Positions 1 to 7,883 of a stretch of 15,707 nucleotides of DNA are shown here, in pieces (positions within the stretch are counted from its first letter, which is position 1; each line of letters begins with the position of its first letter). Origin of the DNA: JAHJRJ01 sp037443685 (GTDB lineage Bacteria > Bacteroidota > Ignavibacteria > UBA10030 > BY39); contig JBBINX010000054.1 of assembly GCA_037443685.1 (NCBI GenBank), positions 1 through 15,707 on the forward strand, read 5' to 3'. Position numbers and translations under genes: made by a program. The notes beneath the pieces were generated by a model. That model had not been told where the DNA came from, ran no database searches, and worked only from the letters and a program-made list of their open reading frames with translations.

Positions 1-2
1 TA

Positions 3-197
3 AAAGCCGAGTGTGAGCGAATACAGAGAGAGATTGACCGTGTCCGTGGACTTTATGTTAGCACTCAGAAAAAACTTACCAACGAAAGCTTTATATCAAA
101 AGCTCCCAAAGAAGTCGTTGAACATGAACGGAATAAATTAGAAAGTTTTAAGACTACGTTGCAGAAGTTAGAGAAGAATTTGGAGAGTATAAGCTAA
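3..197 (+). CDS. valS: Valyl-tRNA synthetase, C-terminal end (partial)
   Basis: The window opens inside a gene whose last 64 codons are visible, ending in TAA. The reading frame gives a charged, heptad-like helix typical of the C-terminal coiled-coil arm of valyl-tRNA synthetase, the enzyme that charges tRNA-Val in the cytoplasm and uses this arm to grip the tRNA. The diagnostic stretch is LTNESFISKAPKEVVEHER, matching the family pattern L-x-N-x-x-F-x-x-K-A-P-x-x-V-V-x-x-E-R, followed by a Lys/Glu/Leu-rich helix ending NLESIS. The catalytic core and start lie upstream of the window. A 7-bp hairpin lies 24 bases after the stop. The identification rests on the tail alone, but this tail is distinctive. 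Confidence 0.9.
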   Translation, partial: KAECERIQREIDRVRGLYVSTQKKLTNESFISKAPKEVVEHERNKLESFKTTLQKLEKNLESIS

Positions 198-220
198 CGA
201 AATATTCAGCTAACTGTCTC

Positions 221-237
221 TCCGAAATCGTTTCGGA
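221..237. terminator. Hairpin between valS and the convergent AbrB-like remnant
   Basis: A perfect 7-bp stem TCCGAAA/TTTCGGA closes a TCG loop, 24 bases after the valS stop and overlapping the approach to the stop of the minus-strand remnant at 240. It sits where a terminator for valS or for both convergent genes would be expected. No T-run follows on either strand, so it is not a canonical intrinsic terminator. Confidence 0.4.
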
Positions 238-239
238 AT

Positions 240-520
240 CTAATAAAATATATTCGTAGAAATGAGTTCAGGGTAACCATAGTTTGGATTATTATGATTC
301 TTAGCGATTGTAACATTGATTTTCATCCCGTTTTGGTGTTCAACAAACCACGAAACGTTATAATTCATTTTCGGGTTAAAGAAAATAAAATAATCCTTTA
401 TAATCTTTCATCCAAATATATTTTTTCCTTAGCCCCACATTTAATCCCGAACTTTTTTCTCAATGTTACAGGTAACGTAATTCTTCCGCCTTTTCTCATT
501 TTTACGCTTAAATCTTCCAC
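240..520 (-). pseudogene. Frameshifted AbrB/SpoVT-like DNA-binding protein
   Basis: Read on the minus strand from GTG at 520 (or ATG at 499), a short frame ending in TAA at 398-400 carries the motif GGRITLPVTLRKKFGIK. This is the swapped-hairpin signature of AbrB/SpoVT/MazE-type proteins, which bind DNA as transition-state regulators or antitoxins. The intact copy at 15478 has the matching RGRITIPIEIRKKLEIK. The first frame stops just after YLDERL. One base out of register, the frame continues with KDYFIFFNPKMNYNVSWFV and runs to TAG at 240-242. KDYFIFFNPK lines up with the closing strand NKIAFIPK of the intact copy, so one missing base near 400-406 would explain the break. A weak AAGG precedes the GTG. 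Upstream, the frame stays open to a TAA near 560 without a better start. Alternatively only the 33-40 residue AbrB piece is real and the rest is chance. No toxin gene is visible beside it. Confidence 0.45.
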
Positions 521-634
521 TTCAAAACCTTGATTTAATTTTATAATCTCATCAAAAAATACTAAACTTTATCAAATATTTTAAAAGTTTTTGGGTCTGC
601 AAATTAATATTCAATCAATTACTCACAGTCTAAG

Positions 635-646
635 GTCGAAACCGAC
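635..646. repeat. Small hairpin upstream of the TPR gene
   Basis: GTCG and CGAC form a 4-bp stem around AAAC, and the element is flanked by direct CTAAG repeats. It lies in the 176-bp gap between the AbrB-like remnant and the TPR gene, where I see no coding content. It resembles a decayed palindromic repeat more than a regulatory site. Confidence 0.25.
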
Positions 647-653
647 TAAGCCC

Positions 654-682
654 TTGCAGAACTGATAAATTTGTGTTACATT
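654..682 (+). promoter_or_regulatory. Weak candidate promoter for the TPR gene
   Basis: TTGCAG at 654-659 and TACATT at 677-682 are separated by 17 bases, which would place the transcript start about 28 bases before the ATG at 717. The -35 half matches the sigma-70 consensus poorly and the -10 half in 4 of 6 positions. The Bacteroidota-type pattern (TTTG, 19 bases, TAnnTTTG) is only partly present here: two TTTG words at 670 and 690 are too close together. It is offered as the best candidate in this leader, no more. Confidence 0.25.
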
Positions 683-716
683 TATACAGTTTGTAAACTA
701 AAAAGAAAAAGGAAAA

Positions 717-3700
717 ATGGCAGGTATAAAATTTAATCCACTATCAATCGTATTTTTAGTTATTGTATTTTTATTTACGAACCTATCTGGACAAGAAACC
801 AAGGAAAACGCCGAGTTTAAACTTGCTGTCAATTTGTATAACGACAGCATGAACGATTTAGCTTTAGAGCAGTTCAAAAATTTTGTGAACACATATCCGG
901 GTAGCAACCAGGCGATTGAAGCAAGGTTCTATATCGGACTTGTTCAGATGAGATTGAAGGATTTCGAAAATGCTAGGATTACATTTCAAAATTTTGCGTT
1001 GAGTTACACTGAAAACCCAAAATCCGCCGAAGCTTGGTATAAAGTGGGGGAATGTTATGTCGCCTTAAAAAATTATCGTGAAGCTGCACTGGCATTTGAG
1101 CGAATCAAAGTGTTCCATCCAAAACATCAGTTGGTTCCTGATGCACTTTTAAAATCAGCCGACTATTTCAGACAAACGGGCGATATCGTCAATGCACGAA
1201 AAAACTTGCGAACGATTCTGCAAGATTATGGAAACTCTGACGCAGTGCTCGGAGCGCGATATAAGCTTGCAGAAATGAATTTTGAAGAAGGAAACATCGA
1301 CTTAGCTACAAGTGAAGTCAGCCGCGTAATCGGTACTAAAAGTAAATACACTCCCTATTCGTTGATATTAATGGGAAAAATTCAGTTATCATTAAATCAA
1401 ACTGCCGAAGCTGAAAAAAAGTTTTTAGAAATGATCAACACTTACAAGGGGAGTCCGGTAGTAGCAACTGCTCACCTTGAGTTGGGTAAACTTTATAAAC
1501 AAACAGGAGAAAGCCTGAAAGCAATAGAACAATTTAAAAAAGCTATCGGACAAAAAGAAGCCGAACTGCCTACTATCGAAGAAGCATCTTTAATGACCGG
1601 CATTGTTCTGTTTGAGAATAAAGATTATACACCTGCATTAAACCAATTCAACAATTTCGTTACTACTTACACAACGAGCGAGAACCTACCAAAAGCGATG
1701 CTGTGGGCTGGCAAAACGGCTGTGATGACTAAGAATTACCAAACTGCCTTAAGTTGGTACGATAAAATAATCGAATCAAAATTTGATGAGGAGTACAAAC
1801 AAGCAGCTTTCGTTCGGGCTTCTTATGCATCAGAGATTTCCGGAAACATCGAACAAGCTATCGATTACTGCAATATGTTTGTCCAAAATTTTCCGCTGAG
1901 CCCAGCCAAAACCAACGCTTTCATAAGAATTGGCGATTTGTATAAAAATAGTTTAAAAGATTACAGAAAAGCTATCACCAATTACGAAAATGCGTTGAGT
2001 GCATCTAAACAATCATCTAATATCAGTGCAATAAAATTATCGATTGCTGATTGCTATCGTTTTCTAGGCGATTTTGAAAGAGCAAAAATTGAATACGAAA
2101 ATCTTATTAAATATTATCCTTCTGATATAGAAGGTATCGAAGCAAAAAATAATCTTGAACTCATCAATATATTTGAGACAAAGAATTATAAAAACGGACT
2201 TGAAAAGCTCGCAAGGTCAATAGGAAGTTTAATCTCTGAAAAACCGAAAGCTGATATAGCTTTTGAATTAGCTCAGATATATATGGACGACTTGAAGGAT
2301 TATATTTCAGCAATCGACAATTACACGATTGCAATTGATGCTGGAATTAAAGGAGATAATTTAATCACGGCTCATTTTAATCGGGCTCAAGCGGCGGAGT
2401 ATCTTTCGATATATGATAAAAATTATGTGAGCAAAGCTATTAATTACTATTTTTCGTTCATGAAGAATTTTCCCGATAATAAAAAAAATGAAGACGCAGC
2501 TTTTAATGTCATTAGATTGCAAATAAATGGAAACACTGATGAGAATGTCGAAAATCTTGTTAATGATTTTACTTCGACATACAATAAATCGCCCTATTCG
2601 AATAAAGCATTAGCTTCATTAGCAGGTTATTACTTGAATAAACAGAAATATAGCGAAGCAATTTCGGTTTATAGAAAAATTCTAAAAGAACCTGCAAATT
2701 CCGAAACGGCTGAATATTCGATGCTGCAGTTAGGGAAGCTTTTTCAAACAAGCGGGGCAGTCGATTCGGCTATTTCCATTTGGCAAATGCAAGTAAAAAT
2801 ATTTCCAAAAAGTACATATACAGCAAGGTGTTTAAAATTATTGGGGCTATCATTAGTAAGCAAGAATAAACCATCAGATGCCACAGATGTTTTTGAAAAA
2901 TTATTGAACGAATTTTATTACACATCTATCGCTAAGGAAATACAAAAAGAGTATATAGATGCCTTAATAACATCCGGTAATTATGACAAAGCAATAGTTT
3001 ACACAATGGCAATAATAGAATCGGAAACACGGAATCCATTCATTGAAAATATTGATTTTGATTATAAGCTGAAACTAGCAAAAGCATACGACCGCAAGGG
3101 CGATACACAATATGCACTCGTTGCTTATAATGATTATTTGAGGAATGCGCCTAAATCAGAAAATCGTTCAGATGCGTATGTCGGATTAGGTAATATCGCA
3201 CGAAGTCGCGGCGATGTTAATGCCGCATCTGCTTATTACAGATTAGCCGGACAAAGTGGAAGCGCTGCAGCTCAGAAAGATGTAGCCGACCTGTTGTTCC
3301 AAACCGGCAAGTATGCCGAAGCCGATAAGCTCTACGGCGAATTGATTAAGGTAGTAACACTTGAGGAAGATAAAAAATTTTTGCAAGCACGATTGATTAT
3401 CTCGAAATTGAGGTTAGAAAATATAAACGAAGCTATGCCGTTAATTTCTGAGTTTTCAAAAAATTATAAAAAATCTACCGATCAACTTGCTGAATTCGGA
3501 TACGAAAAAGCCTTAATATATTATCGAAAACAAGACTACACAACGGCAAAAAAAATATTTGAGGATGTCTCAAGCGATTACTCGAACACACGATTCGGTC
3601 AGTTGGCTGACTATTATCTTGGGAAAATTATGGAATTACATAAAAAAATCCCCGACGCTGTAAAAAAATACGAATCTATTCTCAAACGTAATCCAAATCC

Positions 3701-4337
3701 AGAAGCCGCAGCACGAGTTCTGCTTGCATTAGGTAACATCAGTTATAACGCAGAAAAGTTAGACGACGCAATTCGGAACTACCAGCGAATATTAGAACTG
3801 CCTGATAAAGGCGGTGAGATGCAGTCGTTTGCGATGACTAACTTAATAGAATCATACGAAACGACTAAACTTTACGATGCATCTTTAAAGATGGCTCGCG
3901 ATTTCATAGAACGTTTTCCAAAAGACAAATCTGTTACAGATAAGAAAATCAAAATTGGTGTGCTGTACACGAGATTAGGTTACTACGACCAAGCGATAAT
4001 ACACTTTCGCACTCTACTCGACGAGCTGGGCACTGAATTTGAAGCGGAACTCCGCTATAATTTGGGTGAATCATATTATTATCAGGGCGACTATCAACAA
4101 GCGATCTTAGAATTTTTAAAAGTTCCTTACTTAGTGACCGATAAAGAAAAAACTGATTGGACTGCGACATCGTTTTATATGGCAGGACAATCATACGAAC
4201 GAATGGGCAAATACGAACAAGCAATTTCAATGTACCAACAGATAATCGATAGATCGGGGATCCATGTAAATTTTAAAGCTGGCGCACATAAAGAAATCGA
4301 CCGTGTAAAATCGGTTATTGGAAATAATCCGAGGTAA
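717..4337 (+). CDS. Large exported tetratricopeptide-repeat protein
   Basis: This 1206-residue protein begins with a typical export signal: a short basic start, a hydrophobic run over about residues 9-24 (IVFLVIVFLFTNL) and likely cleavage before Gln26 (SG-Q). There is no lipobox cysteine, so a soluble periplasmic or surface location is inferred. The rest is wall-to-wall helical repeats of about 34-38 residues with the TPR pattern of small residues at A and G positions and Tyr/Phe-Pro caps, for example YNDSMNDLALEQFKNFVNTY near the N-terminus and KYEQAISMYQQIIDRS at the C-terminus. Many repeats resemble those of BamD and YbgF (CpoB), which assemble or coordinate envelope machinery. I see no catalytic domain, so it is probably a scaffold, but its partner cannot be read from the sequence. 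ATG at 717 follows AAAAAGGAAAA. The stop is 2 bases before the next gene, implying one transcript. Confidence 0.88.
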   Translation: MAGIKFNPLSIVFLVIVFLFTNLSGQETKENAEFKLAVNLYNDSMNDLALEQFKNFVNTYPGSNQAIEARFYIGLVQMRLKDFENARITFQNFALSYTENPKSAEAWYKVGECYVALKNYREAALAFERIKVFHPKHQLVPDALLKSADYFRQTGDIVNARKNLRTILQDYGNSDAVLGARYKLAEMNFEEGNIDLATSEVSRVIGTKSKYTPYSLILMGKIQLSLNQTAEAEKKFLEMINTYKGSPVVATAHLELGKLYKQTGESLKAIEQFKKAIGQKEAELPTIEEASLMTGIVLFENKDYTPALNQFNNFVTTYTTSENLPKAMLWAGKTAVMTKNYQTALSWYDKIIESKFDEEYKQAAFVRASYASEISGNIEQAIDYCNMFVQNFPLSPAKTNAFIRIGDLYKNSLKDYRKAITNYENALSASKQSSNISAIKLSIADCYRFLGDFERAKIEYENLIKYYPSDIEGIEAKNNLELINIFETKNYKNGLEKLARSIGSLISEKPKADIAFELAQIYMDDLKDYISAIDNYTIAIDAGIKGDNLITAHFNRAQAAEYLSIYDKNYVSKAINYYFSFMKNFPDNKKNEDAAFNVIRLQINGNTDENVENLVNDFTSTYNKSPYSNKALASLAGYYLNKQKYSEAISVYRKILKEPANSETAEYSMLQLGKLFQTSGAVDSAISIWQMQVKIFPKSTYTARCLKLLGLSLVSKNKPSDATDVFEKLLNEFYYTSIAKEIQKEYIDALITSGNYDKAIVYTMAIIESETRNPFIENIDFDYKLKLAKAYDRKGDTQYALVAYNDYLRNAPKSENRSDAYVGLGNIARSRGDVNAASAYYRLAGQSGSAAAQKDVADLLFQTGKYAEADKLYGELIKVVTLEEDKKFLQARLIISKLRLENINEAMPLISEFSKNYKKSTDQLAEFGYEKALIYYRKQDYTTAKKIFEDVSSDYSNTRFGQLADYYLGKIMELHKKIPDAVKKYESILKRNPNPEAAARVLLALGNISYNAEKLDDAIRNYQRILELPDKGGEMQSFAMTNLIESYETTKLYDASLKMARDFIERFPKDKSVTDKKIKIGVLYTRLGYYDQAIIHFRTLLDELGTEFEAELRYNLGESYYYQGDYQQAILEFLKVPYLVTDKEKTDWTATSFYMAGQSYERMGKYEQAISMYQQIIDRSGIHVNFKAGAHKEIDRVKSVIGNNPR

Positions 4338-4339
4338 TT

Positions 4340-5515
4340 ATGTTTGAAAGTGAAATAGAACGTATAATATCACTAGTTGTTAAGCGGACAATCGGCAGCT
4401 CCGACAGCATTTCTGTGAAAGAAATTCTCGGCTCTGATATTCCAATGCCGCTCCGCACTCTGATAAGAGTTGACGTAGAACAAAAACTATCCGACGAGCT
4501 GAGGAGTAAATTCGTCAACAGCCATTTTAATTTTTCTCATCCAGAAGTCGTCAGTTTACAGAATCAAATGAATTCATTTCTCATTTTAAATTATGTTTTC
4601 TATCGTGAAGAATATTTAGAGTATGTTAGAGATTCGGTTCACCTCATGCTCAACTTCCTGATTCGTCCTCAATGGACATTAAAATGTTTTATTTTCGAAA
4701 ACACGACACAGGTCTCGAAAGAAGAAATAATTAGAGCCCTGAGACATTTGGGAGTTTACGACTATTTAAAAGAAATTATTATTAGAGTTCTGAACGAGAA
4801 AAATATAAAATTAATGACAGACGTAGATTTTAAAAATTTGGTTTGGAAATGTGACCGCGAATTTATCAGACGTAGAGATGGTTATCAATTGGCTCAGATA
4901 ACATCGCCGATCTATGATTTTATCAACTATGGTAAGAACGATGCTATCAAATTGGTTCCCACTAAAGGGCTAATCAAATTTTTTGAGGATAAAGGATTAA
5001 AAGTTGTAATAGAGCGGTTAGCCATAGAATTACAACGCAATACATATGAGATAGCAATTGAAGACCTATCTGCTGTATTGGAAGATTTAAGGGAGAGTGT
5101 TGGACCATTCGAATCGGAAGCTCTGAAACCTGAGAAACCTCCGTTAGAAAATCTCGAAGCAGCAACCCCATCTGAACCTATCGAAGTTGCAGAAGAATTC
5201 AGCCCCGACATAGCTGAGGAGAAGGAAATGCTGGAATCTGAAAAAACCGAAATTAAAATAGAAACAGGCTTAGACCCTATAGAAAATTTTATTGACGAAA
5301 CCGACAGAAAACGATTCATAAAAAAAATTTTCCTAAAGAATGAAAAAGATTACCTCGACTCGCTTGCTGAAATAAACAATATGCAATCTTGGAAACAAGC
5401 ATCAGTATATATCGATGAGATTTTTATTTTGAATGAGATAGACCCTTATCTTCCCGATGCAGTGAGGTTTACTGAGTTGGCGTATAGAAAATTTTTCCCA
5501 AAATCGGTTAAGTAA
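4340..5515 (+). CDS. Protein of unknown function, paired with the TPR protein
   Basis: I do not recognise this 391-residue protein. ATG at 4340 lies 2 bases after the TPR stop, with GAGG at 4331-4334 inside the end of that gene, so the two are probably translated from one mRNA. No signal peptide or convincing membrane helix is seen. Residues 1-250 look like a folded, mainly helical domain with alternating hydrophobic and charged positions. Residues about 254-310 are an acidic, Pro/Glu/Ala-rich linker (EKPPLENLEAATPSEPIEVA and onward). Residues about 311-391 form a second compact helical segment with aromatic residues (ITSPIYDF-type and WKQASVYIDEIFILNEIDPY motifs). The layout suggests a cytoplasmic adaptor-like protein with two domains joined by a flexible acidic tether. 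Any link to the exported TPR protein is inferred only from gene order. The ORF is certain, the function is not. Confidence 0.8.
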   Translation: MFESEIERIISLVVKRTIGSSDSISVKEILGSDIPMPLRTLIRVDVEQKLSDELRSKFVNSHFNFSHPEVVSLQNQMNSFLILNYVFYREEYLEYVRDSVHLMLNFLIRPQWTLKCFIFENTTQVSKEEIIRALRHLGVYDYLKEIIIRVLNEKNIKLMTDVDFKNLVWKCDREFIRRRDGYQLAQITSPIYDFINYGKNDAIKLVPTKGLIKFFEDKGLKVVIERLAIELQRNTYEIAIEDLSAVLEDLRESVGPFESEALKPEKPPLENLEAATPSEPIEVAEEFSPDIAEEKEMLESEKTEIKIETGLDPIENFIDETDRKRFIKKIFLKNEKDYLDSLAEINNMQSWKQASVYIDEIFILNEIDPYLPDAVRFTELAYRKFFPKSVK

Positions 5516-5554
5516 TGTTTCAAACTCAACTCCTTTGATTTGAAATTGCCGAAA

Positions 5555-5663
5555 AGTTAATATTTCTTAGTGAATTTTTGAATCTTCGTGGTTAATAAAA
5601 CTTTGTTTTACATCTAAATTCAAGTGGATAGCCACAAAGACACTAAGCTCCACAAAAGACTTT
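5555..5663. repeat. Degenerate inverted repeat, CTTCGTGG / CCACAAAGACACTAAG family
   Basis: The gap before obg contains CTTAGTG and CTTCGTGG on the left and CCACAAAGACACTAAG on the right. The right arm, read in reverse complement (CTTAGTGTCTTTGTGG), matches the left arm if an AT-rich insert between CTTAGTG and TCTTCGTGG is removed. The same words recur between trxA and typA (13144-13255). This looks like an old dispersed repeat, not a gene. A small AGCC/GGCT hairpin follows just before the obg start. Confidence 0.5.
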
Positions 5664-5702
5664 TTTTGACAGCCTAGAGCTTTGGCTCAAATTAGAAAAA
5701 TT

Positions 5703-6695
5703 ATGTTCATAGACCAAGCAAAAATATTTATAAAATCAGGCCACGGTGGTAAAGGAATGGTTAGTTTCCGACGTGAGAAATATGTCCCAAAAGGCGGTCC
5801 TGACGGTGGCACTGGCGGAAAAGGAGGCGATGTAATTATACGTGCAGACAGACAGCTTACAACTCTCCTTGATTTCAGGTACAAACAAATCTACAAAGCA
5901 GAACACGGCGAAAACGGCAAAAGCTCGAATAAGTCGGGAAAGCAAGGTGCGGATATAGTTATTCGCGTCCCGTGTGGTACTGTTATAAAAAATTTGGACA
6001 CAGGTGAAATTGTGGCTGATCTGATTAACGATAAGGACGAAATTATTATCGCAAAAGGTGGTAAAGGAGGCAGAGGGAATGCAGAGTTCGCTACACCTAC
6101 TAATCAAGCGCCTCGGTACGCCGAGCCGGGGTTACAGGGTGAAGAATATAACCTTGAGTTTGAGCTAAAATTAATCGCTGATGTCGGTTTGGTTGGTTTC
6201 CCAAATGCCGGCAAGTCCACGCTCATATCAGTTATCTCTGCAGCTAAACCGAAGATTGCCGATTATCCATTCACCACACTTATCCCCAATTTGGGAATTG
6301 TTTCACACGCTGAAAATAAAAGTTTTGTAGTTGCCGATATGCCCGGCTTAATCGAAGGCGCTCATGGTGGCAGAGGACTCGGCATTCAATTCTTGCGTCA
6401 CATTGAACGTACAAGGATACTTTCTTATCTAATTGATTCCACCGATGAGGACCCTAAAAAAACTTATGATACACTTGTAAACGAAATTAAATTGTTTAAC
6501 AAGGAAATGTTGAAGAAGCCGCAGATTATTGTTATTACGAAAATGGATTTAGCAGACAGTAATCGGAAAAAAGAAATCTTAAAAATTAACTTTAAAAAAG
6601 GAATTGCTGTCCATTTTATTTCTGCTGTCGCTAACAAAGGTATCAAAGATTTGATAAAAGAAATGTGGAAAATGTTGAAGAAATTAGATTCATGA
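5703..6695 (+). CDS. obg: Obg-family GTPase (ribosome assembly)
   Basis: This is a 330-residue Obg/CgtA protein, an essential GTPase that acts on the large ribosomal subunit and in stress control. The N-terminal glycine-rich Obg fold (residues about 1-158) shows KSGHGGKGMVSFRREKYVPK and GGPDGGTGGKGGDV. The G domain follows: G1 GFPNAGKST (165-173), G2 around DYPFTT (187-192), G3 DMPGLIEGAHGG (212-223), G4 TKMD (279-282) and G5 SAVAN (307-311). It ends soon after the G domain and lacks the variable C-terminal extension of some homologues. I chose ATG at 5703 because family members start M-F-(I/V)-D. An upstream in-frame TTG at 5682 would add seven residues with no family match. No clear ribosome binding site precedes it. 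Its TGA overlaps the ATG of the permease gene (ATGA), implying translational coupling. Confidence 0.97.
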   Translation: MFIDQAKIFIKSGHGGKGMVSFRREKYVPKGGPDGGTGGKGGDVIIRADRQLTTLLDFRYKQIYKAEHGENGKSSNKSGKQGADIVIRVPCGTVIKNLDTGEIVADLINDKDEIIIAKGGKGGRGNAEFATPTNQAPRYAEPGLQGEEYNLEFELKLIADVGLVGFPNAGKSTLISVISAAKPKIADYPFTTLIPNLGIVSHAENKSFVVADMPGLIEGAHGGRGLGIQFLRHIERTRILSYLIDSTDEDPKKTYDTLVNEIKLFNKEMLKKPQIIVITKMDLADSNRKKEILKINFKKGIAVHFISAVANKGIKDLIKEMWKMLKKLDS

Positions 6696-7696
6696 AAGAG
6701 AATTTTCTCACTCTACGAAAAACCTTCCTCATATCCGGATTGCTTTTCAGTTTGCTGTTCGTTGCTTCTTTGTTTTCGTTATCCGTTGGTGCTGTTGCGA
6801 TTCCGTTCCGTGAAGTCCTAAAATTTTTAACAGGTGGAGTTATCAACGAGAGTAGTGAGACTATTTTATTGTCGATACGACTACCGCGAGTTTTATTGGC
6901 AATAATCGTGGGCGGCGGACTTTCGATTGCGGGTGTAGTTTTTCAGGCACTTCTAAGAAATCCACTGGCTGAGCCGTTCATACTCGGCGTTTCAAGCGGA
7001 GGTACATTCGGTGCAGTGTTGGTAATTAGTTTTGGAGTGAGTATTTCGTTATTAAGCATTCCGATGGCTTCTTTTATCGGCGCCTTAATCGTAATGGTAA
7101 TAGTTTATTATATTGCGGAAAGATACGGACAGGTCGATTCCACAACCTTGCTGCTTACAGGAATTATGGTGGGCGCATTCTTCAATGCAATGATACTATT
7201 CACGATAGCTTTTCGTCATCAAGAAGCACGCGGGGCTTTCCTTTGGCTGATGGGAAATTTAAGTAATGCTGATTTACAAACAATACTTATCGTAGGTCCG
7301 ATAATTTTAACGGCTGTTTTTATAGTTTTTCTTTTTTCGCGGCAATATAATTTAATCGCCATCGGGGAAGAAACCGCTTCACATTTAGGGATAGAAGTAA
7401 ATAAGTTGAAGAAGGTTTCATACGTGCTTGCATCACTGATTACAGGATTGGTGGTATCGGTGAGCGGTGTAATTGGTTTTGTGGGACTAATCATTCCGCA
7501 TATATGCCGTATGATTTTTGGTGCAGACCATCGAATTTTAATACCCTCATCTTTTTTAGTGGGGGCGACTTTTTTGATTCTTGTAGATACAGTATCGAGA
7601 ACTGTAATATCACCTTCTGAAATTCCTGTAGGAGCTGTAACTGCCTTAATCGGAGCTCCGGTTTTTATATGGCTTTTAAAAAGAAGTAGCAATTGA
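6692..7696 (+). CDS. FecCD-family ABC transporter permease
   Basis: This is a 334-residue polytopic inner-membrane protein of the FecCD/BtuC family, which forms the channel of type II ABC importers for iron chelates, haem or vitamin B12. Visible marks are IRLPRVLLAIIVGGGL (62-76), the conserved LLRNPLAEPFILGVSSGG (87-104), GEETASHLGI (225-234), which corresponds to the ATPase-contacting segment, and GFVGLIIPHICRMIFGADHR (262-281). It ends with PVGAVTALIGAPVFIWLL, and hydrophobic stretches fit about ten helices. The length is normal for the family. ATG at 6692 overlaps the obg stop and puts the basic KENFLTLRK stretch before the first helix. An in-frame ATG at 6665 would lie inside obg. The usual partners, an ABC ATPase and a periplasmic binding protein, are not in the window. 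The gene is followed by eroded DNA, so the substrate cannot be named. Confidence 0.93.
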   Translation: MKENFLTLRKTFLISGLLFSLLFVASLFSLSVGAVAIPFREVLKFLTGGVINESSETILLSIRLPRVLLAIIVGGGLSIAGVVFQALLRNPLAEPFILGVSSGGTFGAVLVISFGVSISLLSIPMASFIGALIVMVIVYYIAERYGQVDSTTLLLTGIMVGAFFNAMILFTIAFRHQEARGAFLWLMGNLSNADLQTILIVGPIILTAVFIVFLFSRQYNLIAIGEETASHLGIEVNKLKKVSYVLASLITGLVVSVSGVIGFVGLIIPHICRMIFGADHRILIPSSFLVGATFLILVDTVSRTVISPSEIPVGAVTALIGAPVFIWLLKRSSN

Positions 7697-7724
7697 TTTT
7701 ATATGAATACAAAGAGAGTTTAAA

Positions 7725-7883
7725 ATGTTTAACAACTCTTACAATGAAACATATAAAGTACTTGTAAATGGTAGTCGTGCTTGTATTAATGTTGCAAATC
7801 TTGGTCGTAAGCCATACATACATTCTTCTTATTGTATGCGGCTTGTGCACGAGAATTCTATCACTTCTACGTTCATCATCTGA
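7725..7883 (+). other. Doubtful 52-codon ORF in eroded region
   Basis: An ATG-to-TGA frame of 52 codons (starting MFNNSYNETYKVLVNG, ending NSITSTFII) follows the permease by 28 bases. It has no recognised motif and no good ribosome binding site. It lies in the same frame as the T9SS remnant that begins after its stop codon, so both could be pieces of one decayed gene, or this could be chance. An imperfect hairpin (AAGCC/GGCTT outside ATACA/TGTAT, about 7811-7848) lies inside it, which argues for a repeat more than for coding sequence. Confidence 0.2.

Noticed and set aside
294..533. 79-codon + strand ORF downstream of valS
   Set aside because: It has no recognisable motif and lies antisense to the AbrB-like signature on the minus strand, so it is a shadow frame.
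5518..5545. TTTCAAA/TTTGAAA stem after the unknown-function gene as a terminator
   Set aside because: The stem is AT-only with a 14-base loop and no T-run, and such pairs are expected by chance in this composition.
5682..5702. TTG start for obg
   Set aside because: Obg proteins begin M-F-(I/V)-D, which is the ATG at 5703. The seven extra residues have no family support.
6665..6691. Upstream ATG for the permease
   Set aside because: It lies well inside obg and adds an acidic stretch before the membrane start. The ATGA overlap at 6692 is the better start.
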